DNA of 64,000 nt from Hymenobacter duratus (GCF_014698995.1 NZ_JACWZZ010000002.1:806001-870000), one strand, 5' to 3'; shown: positions 44,574 to 53,269, counted from the first letter of the stretch. Notes: a model not told the origin generated them from the letters alone. A program made the numbers and translations.

Positions 44574-46247
44574 CTATCCCACCAGCTCCTCGCCGCGCAT
44601 GGCCAGCAGTTCGCGGGCACTCTGGTAGGCGTGCTGGCTAGGCTTGGCCCCCGAAATCATCTGGGCAATTTCCTGAATCCGCTCCTCCAGGCTCAGCAGC
44701 CGGATGCGGCTCACGGTGCGGTCGGCGCGGTCTTCCTTGTACACGAAATAATGGGTGTCGCCGGCGGCAGCCATCTGCGGCAGGTGCGAGATGGTGATGA
44801 GCTGGTGTTTTTTAGCCATCTGCTGCATCATGCGGCCCACTTTCACCGCAATTTCCCCGCTGATACCCGTATCAATTTCGTCGAACACGATGGTTGGCAG
44901 AGCCGTCTTGTCAGCCAGCATGTACTTGATGCACAGCATCAGGCGCGAGAATTCACCACCGGAAGCCGACTTGCTCAGCGTCTGGGGCTGCGCGCCTTTG
45001 TTGGCCGAAAACAGGATGCTGATAATGTCGATGCCGCTGGCGGCCGGCGCACCTTCCTGGTGCTGCACCACAATGCGCGAGTGCGGCATGCCCAGATCCG
45101 CGAGTAGCCCAGCCAGCTCCTTCTCAAACTTCGGGAACACCTTGCGGCGGGACCCGGAAAGGCGCGTGGCCTGTTTGGTTACCGTAGCCAGCGTGGCTTC
45201 CGCGTCGCGCCGCAGGCGGTTTATCTGCTTATCGAGGTTGAGCACAGAGCTGACTTTGTCGCGCAGGTCGGAGCGCACGGCCAGCAGCGCCACCACGTCG
45301 CGCACCTGGTGCTTGCGCTGCAGGCTGTAGAGCACGTTCAGGCGGCCCTGCAGCTCGTCGATGCGAGCCGGGTCGCCTTCAGTGCGGCGTTCCACGGCTT
45401 CTATTTCGTCGGCAATATCGTGCAGCTCAATCAGGCAGCTGTCCAGCCGGTGCTTCAGCTCGCGGGCCGCTTCTGAGTACGGGGCAATCTGGCCCAGCAA
45501 CGTAGCGGCGTCTTTCAGGGCACCCGTCGCGCAGTACTCGCCTTCGCTCAGGGCCTGCAGGGCGTTGGTGAGCTTGTATTTGATTTCCTCGGCGTGCTCC
45601 AGCTCCTTTACTTCCTGCTCCAGCTCATCCTGCTGCTCGTTGTCGAGGCGGGCATCTTCCAGCTCACTGAGCAAAAAGCTGTGGTAGTCCAACTCCTTGT
45701 TGGCCTGCGCCACTTGGTCTTCCAGGGCTTTTAGGTCAGTTTCGAGCTTGCGATACTGGCGGTAGGCGTTGCTGTACTGGGCCCGCACAGGTACCAGCCC
45801 GGCATATAGATCCAGCAGATTCAGTTGAAACACGGCGTCCCCGAGCAGCAGCGTATCGTGCTGAGAATGAATGTCCATCAAATTGGCTCCGATGTGGCGC
45901 AGTGTTTCCAGCGTCACGGGCGTATCGTTCACGAAGGCCCGGCTCTTGCCGCCCGGACTTATCTCGCGCCGCAGAATGCACTGCGCGTCGTAGTCAAGGT
46001 CTTCGGACTCGAAAATGTCCTGCAGCTGGTAGCTGCTGATGTCGAACTGGCCCTCAATCACGCACTTCTTATCCGTGTCAAACAGCATGCGCGAGTCGGC
46101 GCGGTTGCCGAGCAGCAGGCCAATAGCCCCCAGCATAATGGACTTGCCGGCGCCCGTTTCGCCGGTGATAATGTTGAGGAGCGCCGAAGGCTGCAGTTGC
46201 AACTGCTCAATCAGGGCGTAGTTTCGGATGCGGAGGTCAATGAGCAT
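44574..46247 (-). CDS. recN: DNA repair protein RecN
   Basis: 557 residues, an SMC-like ATPase that joins broken DNA ends before recombination. N-terminal Walker A GETGAGKS (29-36), central coiled coil with many Glu/Leu residues (about 150-380), and C-terminal ABC signature ASGGEFSRLMLCIKYM, Walker B TIVFDEIDTGISGEIA and the H-loop region QLITISHLPQMAA. Length is normal. The start is ATG at 46247; a TTG two codons upstream gives the same N-terminus. Conserved neighbour of porD in this phylum. Confidence 0.95.
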   Translation of the reverse strand: MLIDLRIRNYALIEQLQLQPSALLNIITGETGAGKSIMLGAIGLLLGNRADSRMLFDTDKKCVIEGQFDISSYQLQDIFESEDLDYDAQCILRREISPGGKSRAFVNDTPVTLETLRHIGANLMDIHSQHDTLLLGDAVFQLNLLDLYAGLVPVRAQYSNAYRQYRKLETDLKALEDQVAQANKELDYHSFLLSELEDARLDNEQQDELEQEVKELEHAEEIKYKLTNALQALSEGEYCATGALKDAATLLGQIAPYSEAARELKHRLDSCLIELHDIADEIEAVERRTEGDPARIDELQGRLNVLYSLQRKHQVRDVVALLAVRSDLRDKVSSVLNLDKQINRLRRDAEATLATVTKQATRLSGSRRKVFPKFEKELAGLLADLGMPHSRIVVQHQEGAPAASGIDIISILFSANKGAQPQTLSKSASGGEFSRLMLCIKYMLADKTALPTIVFDEIDTGISGEIAVKVGRMMQQMAKKHQLITISHLPQMAAAGDTHYFVYKEDRADRTVSRIRLLSLEERIQEIAQMISGAKPSQHAYQSARELLAMRGEELVG

Positions 46248-46393
46248 AGCCAACCAAATGAAAAGCCGGACGACCGGCCGTAGCTGCCAAAAAATTGTGC
46301 TACGGACCAGTTATGCTAAACCGGGTCTAGTAGCTTTAGCAAAACTACTAGTTCACTTAGTCAAATGCCAACAAAATTTGCAACAAGACTTTT

Positions 46394-46472
46394 GTACTAC
46401 GAAGCGGTGCTTCGCTGCCTGGATAGCTCTTGTTGTTAAGGATCCAATGAACGAAGCGCCGCTTCGTGGTAC
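46394..46472. repeat. Inverted repeat upstream of recN
   Basis: 21-bp arms GTACTACGAAGCGGTGCTTCG (46394-46414) and the complement at 46452-46472 with two mismatches, 37-nt loop. Lies in the 231-bp gap between porD and recN and may be a mobile palindromic repeat or a recN regulatory hairpin; it differs from the 48067 family. Confidence 0.65.
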
Positions 46473-46478
46473 GCGGAG

Positions 46479-47411
46479 CTACCTCGGGCGCACTATAGCC
46501 TGGTACTTCGCTGCATTCGTGGGGTCTACTTCCGTCAGTAGATTGGCAAGAGTCTGCTTTTGCTGGGCATCGGGGGCGCTGCGGAAGATATTGGCAATTT
46601 CGTCCGCCTTCGTGTCAAAGAAGGAACGGGCCAGCAGCGTACCGGGCCGCCGTAGAGCAGCCTGCTGCACTGCCTGAAGCGCCGTAAAAATGCTGGTGCG
46701 GGCTTCGTCCGGCTTCTCGATAAAGATGTCCAGCCCCTGCCGGTAGTAGGCATAAATGCCGGTCCGGAAGGCTTCGAGCTGCGGGTCCTGCAGGTTGTTG
46801 AGCAGCCAGTAGCGGTTGCGGGTCTGCCCATCCTTCCAGGCTTCGTCCTGCTCGTTGGTAACGGTTTGTGAAGAAGCATTCTGCAGCACTATCCGGGCCC
46901 GGTCGTAGTACGGGGAGCCGCCGAGGCGCGAGAAGCTGTCTTGGTCGAGGCCGATGGTGAGGTAGGCGTAGAAGGTCAGCAACGACGACAGATTGCCCAC
47001 GAAGTTGTTTTCGGAGAAATCAATCGGGTTTTGTGGCGAGTAGTTGAACAGGAAGTTGCGGTCGGCGAAGCTCAGCAGGTTGGTTTCGTAACCGGTGCCA
47101 TACACCGGCCGCGACGACACGATACGGGCCGTGGCCACGTACTGCCCACTCTGCGGAATGCCCGTGATGCCCACAAAAATTCGCATCCGGATGCGTTCCT
47201 CCGGCCGGTACGTCTGGCTCGTGAAGGAACGGGTGTTCAGAAACGACTGCATATCGTTCTGCATCTGCTGCACCAGCTGCCGGTCCGAAATGGTTACGTT
47301 TTCGGTGGTGATGCGCACTTCTGCCTGGATTTCCTGGGCCTGCGCCTGCGGGCTGGTCAGCAGCGAAATCAAGGCAATCAGTACGGCAGGCAGCAGCTTT
47401 TTATACTTCAC
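46479..47411 (-). CDS. porD: PorD / DUF4835 family type IX secretion protein
   Basis: 310 residues from a GTG (47411), with a signal peptide (KYKKLLPAVLIALISLLTSPQAQAQ). The rest matches the DUF4835 pattern: EVRITTENVTISDRQLVQQM, FLNTRSFTSQTYRPEERIRM, YGTGYETNLLSFADRNFLFN, FYAYLTIGLDQDSFSRLGG and YYDRARIVLQNA. The family is annotated as the PorD component of T9SS in Bacteroidota; its molecular role is not settled. Its place between coaB and recN is typical for the phylum. The start overlaps the coaB stop by 11 bases. Confidence 0.87.
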   Translation of the reverse strand: MKYKKLLPAVLIALISLLTSPQAQAQEIQAEVRITTENVTISDRQLVQQMQNDMQSFLNTRSFTSQTYRPEERIRMRIFVGITGIPQSGQYVATARIVSSRPVYGTGYETNLLSFADRNFLFNYSPQNPIDFSENNFVGNLSSLLTFYAYLTIGLDQDSFSRLGGSPYYDRARIVLQNASSQTVTNEQDEAWKDGQTRNRYWLLNNLQDPQLEAFRTGIYAYYRQGLDIFIEKPDEARTSIFTALQAVQQAALRRPGTLLARSFFDTKADEIANIFRSAPDAQQKQTLANLLTEVDPTNAAKYQAIVRPR

Positions 47412-48051
47412 GGGGCAGGCGGGCAAGAACAGCATCCACAATATCCTGGGCCACTTCGGCTTTCGGCTTTACTTCAAAGATACGAGTTTGGCCCTGCGCG
47501 TCCAGCAGCGTCACTTTGTTGGTGTCGTGGCGGAAACCGGCGCCGGCATCGCGTAGCGAGTTTAGCACCACCAGGTCGAAGTTCTTGTGGCGCAGCTTGT
47601 CCAGCGCGTGAGCCTGCTCGTTGTTGGTCTCCAACGCAAAACCCACCGAAAATTGTTCGGGCCGCTTGGTTTTCCCCAGCGTGGCGGCAATGTCCACGTT
47701 CTTCACCAGCTCCAGCGTCAGCGTGTCGCCGGACTTCTTAATCTTCTCAGCGGCTACCTGCGCGGGCTTGTAGTCGGCGACGGCCGCCGCAAATACCCAC
47801 ACATCAGCCTCCGGCGCTACAGCAGCAGCGGCGGCAAACATCTGGTCGGCGGTTTCTACGCGCTGCGTCCGGATGTGCGGATGGGCCGGGTCGGGCAGGT
47901 TGGTGGGGCCACTGATGAGCGTCACCTCGGCCCCGATGGCAGCGAAGGCTTCCGCCAGCGCGTAGCCCATTTTGCCGGTGCTATGGTTGCCGATGAAGCG
48001 AACCGGGTCGAGGGGCTCGTAGGTAGGGCCGGCGGTAATGAGGACGCGCAT
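47401..48051 (-). CDS. coaB: Phosphopantothenate-cysteine ligase (CoaB domain), separate ORF
   Basis: 216 residues containing only the CoaB half of the usual CoaBC fusion: MRVLITAGPTYEPLDPVRFIGN, STGKMGYALAEA, VWVFAAAVADYKPA, KKSGDTLTLELVKNVDI and VVLNSLRDAGAGFRHDTNKV. CoaB joins cysteine to 4'-phosphopantothenate with CTP in coenzyme A synthesis. In most Bacteroidota the CoaC and CoaB domains form one protein; here CoaC ends at 48165 and a palindromic repeat lies between. An in-frame ATG at 48090 sits inside the repeat; the ATG at 48051 fits the conserved MRVLITAGPT start. The two proteins are probably made separately and assemble. Confidence 0.9.
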   Translation of the reverse strand: MRVLITAGPTYEPLDPVRFIGNHSTGKMGYALAEAFAAIGAEVTLISGPTNLPDPAHPHIRTQRVETADQMFAAAAAVAPEADVWVFAAAVADYKPAQVAAEKIKKSGDTLTLELVKNVDIAATLGKTKRPEQFSVGFALETNNEQAHALDKLRHKNFDLVVLNSLRDAGAGFRHDTNKVTLLDAQGQTRIFEVKPKAEVAQDIVDAVLARLPREV

Positions 48052-48066
48052 AGTTTCAGAAAAAAC

Positions 48067-48157
48067 GTCATGCTGAGCTTGCCGAAGCATCTCTACCTCT
48101 GGCTAACTCAGTCGTAAGAGCGAAGCGGTAGAGATGCTTCGGCAAGCTCAGCATGAC
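48067..48157. repeat. Palindromic repeat between coaC and coaB, 31-bp perfect arms
   Basis: Arms 48067-48097 and 48127-48157 are exact complements (GTCATGCTGAGCTTGCCGAA...), around a 29-nt interior. A diverged copy is at 32749-32842. The element occupies most of the 113-nt gap between the CoaC stop and the CoaB ATG. Similar palindromes are abundant in Hymenobacter chromosomes as far as I recall; that is not checked here. Confidence 0.9.
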
Positions 48158-48164
48158 CCGTTAT

Positions 48165-48716
48165 TCAACGATTGAAAAACCGCTCCAGCTCCACCACAAT
48201 GTCTTCGGGCTCCAGCATACGGCCGGGGCCAGACAGGCCGCTGGCCAGCTCTCCGGCCGGCGAGTCGAGCACGATATTGCCGTAGGAGCGCAGCGTCGCC
48301 AGATTAGCTGTAGTGGCCGGGTGGGCATACATATCCAGGTCCATGGCGGGGGCCAGCAGCACGGGGCAGCGGGCCGAGAGGTACACGGCATCGAGCAGCG
48401 AGTCGCAGAGGCCGTGCGCGAAATGGGCCAGCGTATTGGCCGAAACCGGCGCTACCAGCAGCACATCGGCCCATAGGCCCAGGTGCACATGGTTGTGCCA
48501 TTCGCCGGCGGCCTCATCCTTCAAAAACCCCTGCAGAACAGGTTTCTTGGACAGCGTGCCGAGCGTAAGGGGCGTAACAAAGGCCGAAGCCGAGGCAGTC
48601 AGAATGACTTGCACCTCGGCTCCGGCCTTCACCAGCAGCCGCACCAGCGGCGCGGCTTTATAGGCGGCAATGCTGCCGCAAACCCCCAATAAAATCTTGC
48701 GGTCTTGCAGCGGCAT
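48165..48716 (-). CDS. coaC: Phosphopantothenoylcysteine decarboxylase (CoaC domain), separate ORF
   Basis: 183 residues of the HFCD flavoprotein family, decarboxylating 4'-phosphopantothenoyl-cysteine. Seen: KILLGVCGSIAAYKAAPLVR (FMN site), ILTASASAFVTPLTLGTLS, EWHNHVHLGLWADVLLVAPV with the catalytic His, PAMDLDMYAHPATTANLATL. The ORF ends ERFFNR-TGA. ATG at 48716 chosen; a GTG two codons upstream gives nearly the same start. The stop precedes the palindromic repeat, and the downstream coaB is in another frame. Confidence 0.9.
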   Translation of the reverse strand: MPLQDRKILLGVCGSIAAYKAAPLVRLLVKAGAEVQVILTASASAFVTPLTLGTLSKKPVLQGFLKDEAAGEWHNHVHLGLWADVLLVAPVSANTLAHFAHGLCDSLLDAVYLSARCPVLLAPAMDLDMYAHPATTANLATLRSYGNIVLDSPAGELASGLSGPGRMLEPEDIVVELERFFNR

Positions 48717-48728
48717 TCCCACGCGGGA

Positions 48729-49082
48729 CTATTGACCCTCGATAACGCGCAGATTGCCGTTCTCGTCGAACTCCGACGGGGTGCGGAAATGCACTTTACC
48801 TTCCAGAAACTCTTCTACCGCCAGGTTGGTGGGCTTGGGCAGACGCTCGTAGTGCTTGCTGATTTCGATTTGCTCGCGGTTTTCGAACACCTCTTCCAGG
48901 TTATCGACGGTGGTAGCAAACTCGGCCAGCTTGCCGTTCAGCTCCTCTTTCAGCTTCACCGAAATCTGGTTGGCACGCTTCGAGATGATGGCAATGCTTT
49001 CGTAGACGTTGCCCGTTTCGGCGGTAAAGTCCGACATGTTGCGGGTAACGATGGAGGCAGGGACGTGGTTAGGAGCTTTCAT
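48729..49082 (-). CDS. rpoZ: DNA-directed RNA polymerase omega subunit, Bacteroidota type
   Basis: 117 residues. Contains SIVTRNMSDFTAETGNVYES, the omega signature in which the N-terminal helix binds the beta' C-terminus, and KRANQISVKLKEELNGKL. The long C-terminus is characteristic of the phylum. ATG at 49082 chosen because upstream codons are not conserved. Located between bamD and coaC as in related genomes; 12 nt before coaC. Confidence 0.9.
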   Translation of the reverse strand: MKAPNHVPASIVTRNMSDFTAETGNVYESIAIISKRANQISVKLKEELNGKLAEFATTVDNLEEVFENREQIEISKHYERLPKPTNLAVEEFLEGKVHFRTPSEFDENGNLRVIEGQ

Positions 49083-49190
49083 GATGCTAATGTGCTGATT
49101 TTTGAGTTGCTGATGTGCTGTGGTGGTCCAGAGGCCCGGCGCCATGCTGAAACTAGTTCAGCTAATCCCGAGGCCGGCCAGCCCGCAGCG

Positions 49191-50018
49191 TTAGTTGGCG
49201 GCCGTAGACTCAGAAGGTTTGAGCTTGGTTATTTGTGCCTGCGCATCGGTGTACATCCGCTCGGCATCTTTGAGGTGGCGGCTCTGCGGATAGGTATCGA
49301 TGAAGTGCTGGTAGAACGCCACCACTTCCATATACCGTTCCCGCTGCTTTTCCAGTACACTTTCGCGGGCTAGGTCATACTGGGCGCTTACTTTCAGAAA
49401 TTCAGCCTCTTCATTGAAGGCCGAGGCCGGAAACTGCTGCTGAAAGCCGCCCAGCGCCACCACCGCCGACTGGTAGTAGCGCAGGTTGTAGTACAGCTTG
49501 GCCCCCTGATACGCTTTCAGCTCCAGCTTCTTCTGCAGCTCCTGCGACATATTTTCGGCCTCAGGGCGGAACGTGCTGTTAGGGTAGCGGTTCAGGAATT
49601 CCTGAATGGTTTCCAGCGCCGAATACGTGTTGGTTTGGTCCAGCTCCCATTCCGGCGAGTCGCGGAACAGCGACTTGGCCTGCAGGAAGGTGGCTTCTTC
49701 GGCGTACGTGGAGTTGGGATACGTATCGGCGAAGCTTTTGAAGTAGTAGGAGCTGAGCGTGTAGTTGCGCTGGCGGAAGTTGGTGTTGGCGAAGTAGAAC
49801 TGCGCCTTTTCGGCTTCCGGGCGGCCTTTCAACAGCGGCACGAGGTCTTCGAGCAGAGTGCCGGCCTTGAAATAGTCGCCCTTATCGTAGTACTGGATGG
49901 CAGCTTCGTACTTCTTGTTCACGTCGCTGCTCTTGAGCAGTTTCTGGTAGCCAGTGCAGGCGCCGAGCAGCAAGGTGCTCAACAACAGAACAAAAAGGGT
50001 CGGGCGAAAAGTATGCAT
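49191..50018 (-). CDS. bamD: Outer membrane protein assembly factor BamD
   Basis: 275 residues. A lipoprotein signal ends LLLGAC (Cys21), followed by TPR repeats: NKKYEAAIQYYDKGDYFKAG, AQFYFANTNFRQRNYTLSSY, SFADTYPNSTYAEEATFLQA, NRYPNSTFRPEAENMSQEL and FIDTYPQSRHLKDAERMY. BamD anchors to the inner leaflet of the outer membrane and works with BamA in beta-barrel insertion. Length is normal. Has the best promoter in the window: TTTG at 50053-50056, 19-nt spacer, TACCTTTG at 50026-50033, only 7 nt before the ATG, so the transcript may be nearly leaderless. Confidence 0.93.
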   Translation of the reverse strand: MHTFRPTLFVLLLSTLLLGACTGYQKLLKSSDVNKKYEAAIQYYDKGDYFKAGTLLEDLVPLLKGRPEAEKAQFYFANTNFRQRNYTLSSYYFKSFADTYPNSTYAEEATFLQAKSLFRDSPEWELDQTNTYSALETIQEFLNRYPNSTFRPEAENMSQELQKKLELKAYQGAKLYYNLRYYQSAVVALGGFQQQFPASAFNEEAEFLKVSAQYDLARESVLEKQRERYMEVVAFYQHFIDTYPQSRHLKDAERMYTDAQAQITKLKPSESTAAN

Positions 50019-50025
50019 AAGGGCG

Positions 50026-50056
50026 CAAAGGTAACGGATTGTGGAGCCGAATCAAA
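50026..50056 (-). promoter_or_regulatory. bamD promoter, -33 TTTG and -7 TACCTTTG
   Basis: On the minus strand, TTTG (50053-50056), spacer of 19 nt, TACCTTTG (50026-50033). Matches the Bacteroidota sigma consensus TTTG-N17-20-TAnnTTTG. Ends 7 nt before the start codon. Confidence 0.75.
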
Positions 50057-50119
50057 CCCGGCACCTGTTGGCCTACGCGGCAGGTGGGCAGCGCGGGCAG
50101 TTGATATAGAAGAGAAAAG

Positions 50120-51865
50120 CTACTTGACGGCCGGCCGTACCACGGGTTTCGGGGCGTTGGCCGGCACTTTCGGGGCGGGTTTGGTGGGAGCCGCGCGGCG
50201 GACGGGCGCTTTGGCAGCGGCTTTCGTCTTGGCTTTGGGTTTGGCTTTCGTGCTGGTTTTGGCCGGCGTTTTGGCTTTGGGCTTGGCCTTCGCTTTCACG
50301 GGCAGCGCGAAGTGCTTGCCTAACACGGCGCGGCGGGTGGGGCGTTCCGTGGGGCGCCACTTGAAATCTTTCAGCTTCTCATCTTCGGGCTTTAGCTCAT
50401 GGGGCGGAATGAAGCTGGCATCGGGGTTAGTCAGAAAACTGATGGTCTGGAGCTTGCTCTCGGCAAAGCGCAGCGCCATCGTGGCCGACGCGGCTTTGTT
50501 CATGCCACTCACGGCCGTGTCGCCTTCAAGAGCATAGTAGAGGCTCTCGGCGTTGCCAAGCACGTCCACTTTTTTTATCGAGTTGCCCTGGAAGTACGCC
50601 ACCATGTTGCGGCCCTTCACCTGATTGAAGTTCAGTAGCGTGTCCTGCCCGATGATGAACGAGTTGGCATAGAGGCGCATTTGGTCCACTTTGCCATTGC
50701 GCTGCCGGATTTCCATGCTGTCGGCGGTCAGCTGGTTTTTCTCGTTCCAGAGAATCGGATTCTTGTTGAGGTAGATGATAGAATCCTGCCGGTCGTAGGT
50801 CAGCGAGTCGGCGCGGCCCTGCAGGTCGGTGCGGAAGATCTTGGCTTTCGGAAAGGCGTACAGCACGCCGGCCTCGTTGAGCGGCGGGCGGCCTTCCTGG
50901 CTGATGAGCGTATCGGCGGCGAGGTAGAGCGTGTCCTTGCCCGAAATGTTGCGCATCACTGGCACGCCGTACACTTTGGTGCGGCCCAGTGCCCGCCAGT
51001 AGCGCCCCACGTCGCCCCGGATTACGAGGTTATCTTTTTTGCTGGTCATCGAGACGTGGCCCGTAGCCACGCCATACTGCCGGGTCTCGTCATACACCAG
51101 CCGGTCGCCGCCGAGCAAGTAGTTGGGCGTCTCGATTTTGGCGTTTTTCTGGAAGTTCGATACCCGCGTGATGGTGTTGTACGTGCCGTTTTCAGCGTAG
51201 AGCGTACCCTGCCGGCCCTTGATGCGCGTGGGCCCGAGGAAGTACGCCACCTTCGACACCGTATTATACTGCAGCGTGTCAGTATCAATGGTGTTGTCCT
51301 TGGTTACCAGCTTCACGTCGCGCTTGAAGCTGAAGACTTTGCTGGTGGTGTTGTAGTAGCCGAAGCGGCTGTCGAGCGTGTTTTCCGGGTCTACCAAGTG
51401 GCCGCCGGTGCTGTAGTAGGCCAGGTTGCGGTTCAGGTCGTAGTCGAGCACCTGGGTGGTGAGGGTCATGCGCGGGTCGCGCATGGTCACGTTGCCGGTG
51501 ATGCGGGCCTTGCGCGTGTCGCCGTCGTAGGTGCCTCGGTCGCCGGTGATGGTGATGGTGTCGTTCTGGATGATGCGCACGTTGCTGAAGGCTTCCAGCG
51601 CGTTTTTCTCCAGATACTGATAGGCCGAGTCGCAGTAGAGCAGCGTGGTGCCCTGCCGGAAGCTCACGTTGCCGATCAGCTTGCGGATTTCCACGCCGTT
51701 GAACGTGCCGCCGATGAGCCGCTGCGTGCCGGGCAGCAGCTCGATGCGGGAGCCTTTGGGCGGCGTAGGCTGCGCCGCCGGGCGGGCCGCCGGCCGCTGC
51801 TGGGCGAAGGAAAAGGCCGGCAGCAGCGCCAGCCAGAGCAGAAAAAGTGACTTAGACAGGGACAT
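50120..51865 (-). CDS. OstA/LptA-like outer membrane transport protein with basic C-terminal tail
   Basis: 581 residues from the ATG at 51865, with a signal peptide (MSLSKSLFLLWLALLPAFSFAQ). From about 45 to 430 it shows the repeated beta-strand pattern of the OstA/LptA N-terminal family (RLIGGTFNGVEIRKLIGNV, LEAFSNVRIIQNDTITITGD, RITGNVTMRDPRMTLTTQVL, DNLVIRGDVGRYWRAL), expected to bridge lipid across the periplasm. The last ~75 residues are almost only Lys, Ala, Pro, Thr and Arg (KAKAKPKAKTPAKTSTKAK), histone H1-like, and are not part of that family. The frame continues upstream to 53359 over tilS antisense; that part is not real. Divergent from tilS, upstream of bamD. Confidence 0.85.
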   Translation of the reverse strand: MSLSKSLFLLWLALLPAFSFAQQRPAARPAAQPTPPKGSRIELLPGTQRLIGGTFNGVEIRKLIGNVSFRQGTTLLYCDSAYQYLEKNALEAFSNVRIIQNDTITITGDRGTYDGDTRKARITGNVTMRDPRMTLTTQVLDYDLNRNLAYYSTGGHLVDPENTLDSRFGYYNTTSKVFSFKRDVKLVTKDNTIDTDTLQYNTVSKVAYFLGPTRIKGRQGTLYAENGTYNTITRVSNFQKNAKIETPNYLLGGDRLVYDETRQYGVATGHVSMTSKKDNLVIRGDVGRYWRALGRTKVYGVPVMRNISGKDTLYLAADTLISQEGRPPLNEAGVLYAFPKAKIFRTDLQGRADSLTYDRQDSIIYLNKNPILWNEKNQLTADSMEIRQRNGKVDQMRLYANSFIIGQDTLLNFNQVKGRNMVAYFQGNSIKKVDVLGNAESLYYALEGDTAVSGMNKAASATMALRFAESKLQTISFLTNPDASFIPPHELKPEDEKLKDFKWRPTERPTRRAVLGKHFALPVKAKAKPKAKTPAKTSTKAKPKAKTKAAAKAPVRRAAPTKPAPKVPANAPKPVVRPAVK

Positions 51866-51937
51866 TTCGACACGAAGGTACGGAAGGCCCGCCGCTAACG
51901 TCCATCTTTGCAGTTCCGATACATTGCCCCCTCCCCC

Positions 51938-53269
51938 ATGCTCGACCAGGTCCGCCACTTTATTCAGGAACACGCGCTTTTCAACCTCGAAACCGATACG
52001 CTGCTGGTGGCCGTGAGCGGCGGGCAGGACTCGGTGGCGCTGGCCGAGGTGCTGCACCAGCTGGGCGCGCAGTTTGCCGTGGCGCACTGCCACTTCGGGC
52101 TGCGCGGCGACGAGGCCGACGCCGACGAGCAGTTTGTGCGCAAGCTGGCCAAGAAGTACGAGGTGCCCTACTTCGTGGAGTTCTTCCAGACCAAGGCCTT
52201 TGCCGAGCAGGAAGGCATTTCGACGCAGATGGCGGCCCGAGCGCTGCGCTACGAGTGGTTTGAGCGCATCCGCCGGACGCAGGGCCTCACCTATATAGCT
52301 ACTGCCCACCACCAGCGCGACGCCGCCGAAACCATGCTGCTCAACCTCACGCACGGCACCGGGCTGGCGGGCCTGCACGGCATTCCGCCCAAAAACGGCC
52401 ATATCGTGCGGCCGCTGCTGGGCATCGGCAAGCCGGAGCTGTTTGAGTATCTGGTGGAAAACCAGCTGATGTGGCGCGAAGACGCCTCCAACGACAGCCC
52501 CGTGTACCAGCGCAACCGCCTGCGCCAGGAGGTGCTGCCCGTGCTGCGCGACATCAACCCCAACCTCGACCAAACGCTGCAATTCACGGCCGAGCGGGTG
52601 GGCGGCGCCGAAGAAATCGTGCGGCGCTACGTGCAGGACACCGCCGCCCAGGCCCAGCGCACCGAAGCCGACGCCACGTACCTCGACATCCGGCTGCTGC
52701 AGAAAACCGCCGCTACCACGCTGGTGCTGCACGAGCTGCTGCGGCCGTTCGGGTTCAGCTTTCCGGTGGTGAAGGACATTGTGGCCGCCTTCCCGGCCGA
52801 GTCGGGCCGCCGCTTCGAGTCGCCGACGCACCGGCTGGTGAAGGACCGCGAGCAGCTGGTCATCACCCCGAAAAACCTCACCAAATTCGGCACGCACCAG
52901 CTGCAGGCCGGCCAGGAAGTGCTCAAGATTGACGGCCTGCACCTGCGCCTGGAGCTGCAGGAAGTAACTGAGGCTTTCGAGGTGCCACGCGGCAAAGCCG
53001 TGGCCGCGCTGGATGCCGACGCGCTGAAATTCCCGCTCATCGTGCGCCCCTGGCAGGAAGGCGACTGGTTCATGCCCATCGGCATGAAGGGCAAAAAGAA
53101 GCTCTCTGACTTCCTCATCGACCAGAAAGTACCGCTCAACCTCAAAGACAACGTGCAGGTGCTCTGCTCCGGCGACGGCAAAATTGCCTGGGTCATCGGC
53201 TTCCGCCCCGACGAACGTTTCCGCGTGAACGAGGACACCGAGCGGGTGCTGGTAGTAAAGCGCATGTAA
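51938..53269 (+). CDS. tilS: tRNA(Ile)-lysidine synthase
   Basis: 443 residues. TilS modifies C34 of the minor tRNA-Ile(CAU) to lysidine so that AUA is read as Ile. It has the PP-loop SGGQDS (27-32), the PP-loop ATPase core with HCHFGLRGDEADADEQFV and TAHHQRDAAETMLLNLTHGTG, then TilS-specific domains with RLRQEVLPVLRDINP and a C-terminal RPWQEGDWFMPIGMKGKKKL. ATG at 51938 gives the usual N-terminus; an ATG-like start ten codons earlier is less likely. Divergent from the LptA-like gene; an essential gene in most bacteria. Confidence 0.94.
   Translation: MLDQVRHFIQEHALFNLETDTLLVAVSGGQDSVALAEVLHQLGAQFAVAHCHFGLRGDEADADEQFVRKLAKKYEVPYFVEFFQTKAFAEQEGISTQMAARALRYEWFERIRRTQGLTYIATAHHQRDAAETMLLNLTHGTGLAGLHGIPPKNGHIVRPLLGIGKPELFEYLVENQLMWREDASNDSPVYQRNRLRQEVLPVLRDINPNLDQTLQFTAERVGGAEEIVRRYVQDTAAQAQRTEADATYLDIRLLQKTAATTLVLHELLRPFGFSFPVVKDIVAAFPAESGRRFESPTHRLVKDREQLVITPKNLTKFGTHQLQAGQEVLKIDGLHLRLELQEVTEAFEVPRGKAVAALDADALKFPLIVRPWQEGDWFMPIGMKGKKKLSDFLIDQKVPLNLKDNVQVLCSGDGKIAWVIGFRPDERFRVNEDTERVLVVKRM

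Noticed and set aside
47401..48716. A programmed frameshift joining coaC and coaB
   Set aside because: CoaC ends in a normal stop followed by a palindrome, with no slippery sequence, and CoaB has its own ATG at the conserved start.
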